From the NCBI GenBank assembly GCA_937925775.1, contig CALAMM010000074.1, positions 1-6,985 of the forward strand: a DNA stretch of 6,985 bases, in the 5' to 3' direction. The notes under the pieces were generated by a model that searched no databases, was not told the DNA's origin, and saw only the letters and a program-made list of their open reading frames with translations. Position numbers and translations under genes: made by a program. This document shows, piece after piece, positions 5,010 to 6,985 of the stretch (its first letter is position 1; each line of letters begins with the position of its first letter). Origin of the DNA: an uncultured Fimbriimonadales bacterium (GTDB lineage: Bacteria; Armatimonadota; Fimbriimonadia; Fimbriimonadales; GBS-DC).

Positions 5010-6470
5010 ATGAGCCAGTACTGGAAGGGACCGCTGGAGCAAGTAGATGAGTATCGCTGGCGTATTCCGAAGAGCTACAAGCCCGGCATGCGCGTGGACG
5101 GTCTCATCTTCGCCAGCAAGGAGATGATCGAGCAAATCAAGCAAGACCAAGCGCCCGAGCAGGTGGCGAATGTGGCGTTCCTGCCTGGCATCGTGGGCTA
5201 CTCCATCGCCATGCCCGACATTCACTGGGGCTACGGCTTCCCTGTGGGCGGCGTCGCCGCGATGGATCTGGAAGAGGGCGTTATATCGCCGGGGGGGATC
5301 GGCTACGATATCAACTGCGGCGTGCGCCTGCTACGCACCGACCTAACCGAAAAAGAGGTTCGCCCGCGCCTGAAGGAACTGTTGGATCAAATCTTTCGCG
5401 ATGTGCCAGCGGGCTTCGGCGGCGAAGGACTTATCAAGACCAACCGCCACGACCTGCGCCAAGTGATGCTCAAAGGGGCGCATTGGATGGTGGAACACGG
5501 CTACGGCTGGGAAGACGACTTGGCGCACACAGAAGCGAACGGCAGGCTCGATCTGCCCGACCCCGATGTCATTACCGAGAAAGCCATCGAACGCGGGAAA
5601 GACCAGCTCGGCACGCTCGGCGGCGGCAACCACTTCTTAGAAATCCAAGTCGTGGACGAAATTTTCGACCCCCAAGCCGCCGCAGCGATGGGGATCACTC
5701 AAGTGGGGCAGGTCACCGTGATGATCCATACCGGCTCGCGCGGTTTCGGACATCAGACATGCCAAGACCACTTAGACATTATGGAGGAGGCGCACAAGAA
5801 GTACGGCATTAGCCTGCCTGACCGCCAACTGGCGTGCGCCCCGATTAAATCGGAGGAAGGGCAGACCTACCTGCGCGCGATGCACTGCGCCGCGAACTTC
5901 GCGTTCGCCAACCGTCAAGCGATTGCCCACTGGACGCGCCAAGCGTTCGCTAAAATCTTTAGATCGACCCCAGAGAACTTAGGCATGCACCAGGTGTACG
6001 ATGTCGCGCACAACATTGCAAAAATCGAGGAACACGAGTGGGAGGGTAAGAAGGTGCGCGTGTGCGTGCATCGCAAGGGGGCGACGCGAGCCTTCCCGCC
6101 AGGACACCCTGAGACCCCCGACGCCTACAAGGCGATCGGACAGCCCGTGCTCATCCCAGGGGATATGGGACGCTACTCGTTCGTGCTGGTAGGCACGGAG
6201 GGCGCGATGCGCGAGAGTTTCGGCACGACATGCCACGGCGCAGGACGGATGATGAGCCGCAAGGGCGCGCTACGCGAAGCAAAGAACCGCAACATCGCGA
6301 AAGAAATGGAGCAGCAGGGTATCCTGGTGCGTGCGCAGAACAAGGCAACGCTCGCTGAGGAGGCTTCCTACGCCTACAAAGATGTCGCGGATGTGGTGGA
6401 AGTGGTGCATCACGCGGGGATTGCGCGGAAGGTGGCACGCTTGCGCCCCATCGGCGTGGTCAAAGGCTGA
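5010..6470 (+). CDS. rtcB: RNA-splicing ligase RtcB
   Basis: The 486-residue protein is a GTP- and Mn2+-dependent RNA ligase that joins 2',3'-cyclic-phosphate or 3'-phosphate ends to 5'-OH ends. In archaea and animals it ligates tRNA halves; in bacteria it is linked to RNA repair. The metal- and guanylate-binding residues are present by family motif: D100 and C103 in YDINCGVRLL, H208 in GGGNHF, H240 in HTGSRG, H334 in DVAHNIAK, and H409 in TCHGAGR, the expected site of the GMP adduct. MPDIHWGYGFPVGG (68-81) and HRKGATRAFPPG (354-365) are also typical. Length matches the usual form of about 480 residues, with no intein or break. The start is supported by GGGGAG upstream. No rtcA, rtcR or archease gene is seen in the window. 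It ends against the convergent YedK/HMCES gene. Confidence 0.97.
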   Translation: MSQYWKGPLEQVDEYRWRIPKSYKPGMRVDGLIFASKEMIEQIKQDQAPEQVANVAFLPGIVGYSIAMPDIHWGYGFPVGGVAAMDLEEGVISPGGIGYDINCGVRLLRTDLTEKEVRPRLKELLDQIFRDVPAGFGGEGLIKTNRHDLRQVMLKGAHWMVEHGYGWEDDLAHTEANGRLDLPDPDVITEKAIERGKDQLGTLGGGNHFLEIQVVDEIFDPQAAAAMGITQVGQVTVMIHTGSRGFGHQTCQDHLDIMEEAHKKYGISLPDRQLACAPIKSEEGQTYLRAMHCAANFAFANRQAIAHWTRQAFAKIFRSTPENLGMHQVYDVAHNIAKIEEHEWEGKKVRVCVHRKGATRAFPPGHPETPDAYKAIGQPVLIPGDMGRYSFVLVGTEGAMRESFGTTCHGAGRMMSRKGALREAKNRNIAKEMEQQGILVRAQNKATLAEEASYAYKDVADVVEVVHHAGIARKVARLRPIGVVKG

Positions 6471-6985
6471 TTAGAACAGGCGCAGTTCACCCGCGCTCTC
6501 ACTGGCAGGCGCGATGAGCGACGGGTCGTCGTTTGCGGGATTGTTAACGCGCGGGCTGACAGGATAGGCGATAAGCAGCGCGTCGGGCGCAGGTTTGAGC
6601 AGGGCGTCCAGCGCGTCCAGCGGCGTGTCGGGGTTCAGCCACTGCTCATAAGCCTCAGGCGGCAACACCACCGCCATCCGATTGTGCAAGGGCTGGATGA
6701 CGGCGTTCGCGTCGGTGGTGATAATCGTGCAGGTCTCCAGTGCGCCGCCGTCGGGGCTGTGCCACACATCCCACAAGCCCGCAAGCCCTATCGGCAGGTC
6801 GTCGGCTGGGCGCACGAAGTACGGCTGTTTCGCGCGTCCGACCTGCTTCCACTCGTAGAAGCCGCTCACGGGAACGATGCACCGCCGATAGCGGTAGGCG
6901 TTGCGAAAGGCGGGCTTCTCGCGCAGGGTTTCAGCGCGTGCGTTAATCATGCGGTTGCCGATGCTGGGGTCGCGCGCCCAGTGGG
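6471..6985 (-). CDS. YedK/HMCES (SRAP) family abasic-site-shielding protein, N-terminus cut by window edge
   Basis: The visible 171 or so codons encode most of an SOS-response-associated peptidase (SRAP) protein, which forms a DNA-protein crosslink with abasic sites in single-stranded DNA and shields them. The frame stays open to the window edge, upstream of the ATG at 6950, with HWARDPSIGNR leading into MINARAET as in the family, so that ATG is not the true start. Numbering from the first visible residue, catalytic-site residues present are N14 (NARAE), E44 (GFYEW) and H100 (HNRM). The HNRM is followed by Ala where I recall Pro as usual. The C-terminal VNNPANDDPSLI block is typical. The catalytic Cys2 and about 60 residues are outside the window. 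The stop abuts the rtcB stop. SOS control cannot be judged, because the promoter is not in the window. Confidence 0.93.
   Translation of the reverse strand, partial: HWARDPSIGNRMINARAETLREKPAFRNAYRYRRCIVPVSGFYEWKQVGRAKQPYFVRPADDLPIGLAGLWDVWHSPDGGALETCTIITTDANAVIQPLHNRMAVVLPPEAYEQWLNPDTPLDALDALLKPAPDALLIAYPVSPRVNNPANDDPSLIAPASESAGELRLF

Noticed and set aside
6948..6950. ATG at 6950 as the start of the YedK/HMCES gene
   Set aside because: The frame continues upstream to the window edge with residues that match the family (WARDPSIGNR), so this Met is internal and the real start is outside the window.

Overview
The window is about 7 kb of GC-rich, gene-dense bacterial chromosome. It holds seven protein genes and no sign of phage, plasmid, insertion sequence or CRISPR. 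Gene content is housekeeping: translation, nucleotide supply and nucleic-acid repair. The source looks like a free-living, possibly thermophilic, non-proteobacterial lineage. An SpoIIIAA/Ycf45-type R3H ATPase next to tmk, a stand-alone Lon-N protein next to an RlmI-type methyltransferase, and GC-rich palindromic intergenic repeats would fit Armatimonadota or Chloroflexota-like bacteria. This taxonomic guess is weak and rests on general resemblance only.

Layout. Positions 1-243 are non-coding: two GC-rich palindromic repeats, a larger dyad with A/T-rich outer arms (126-177), and a promoter whose -10 lies almost against the first start codon. Genes 244-918 (Lon substrate-binding-domain protein) and 937-2106 (PUA plus SAM-dependent RlmI-like rRNA methyltransferase) form a two-gene operon. 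Positions 2107-2322 are non-coding and packed with hairpins and short repeats between two convergent gene ends. rpsT (ribosomal protein S20) is on the minus strand at 2323-2619. It is divergently transcribed from a two-gene operon, the R3H/AAA ATPase (2703-4343) and thymidylate kinase tmk (4343-4954), whose stop and start codons overlap. rtcB (RNA-splicing ligase, 5010-6470) has its own promoter-like element. It ends exactly where the convergent, window-truncated YedK/HMCES gene (6471-6985, minus strand) ends, with no base between the two stop codons.

How the genes work together. rpsT and the RlmI-like enzyme serve ribosome assembly and rRNA modification. tmk supplies dTTP precursors. RtcB repairs or ligates RNA with 2',3'-cyclic phosphate ends, and YedK/HMCES protects abasic sites in single-stranded DNA. 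The Lon-N protein and the R3H ATPase are widely conserved but their cellular roles are not settled.

The most notable non-gene signal is that all four candidate promoters share a G-run directly before the -10 hexamer (GGTATAMT-like) and lack a recognisable TTGACA -35. The two plus-strand genes at 244 and 2703 sit 7 and 14 nt from their -10 with no Shine-Dalgarno sequence, whereas the downstream operon genes do have one. I found no convincing new multi-gene system here.
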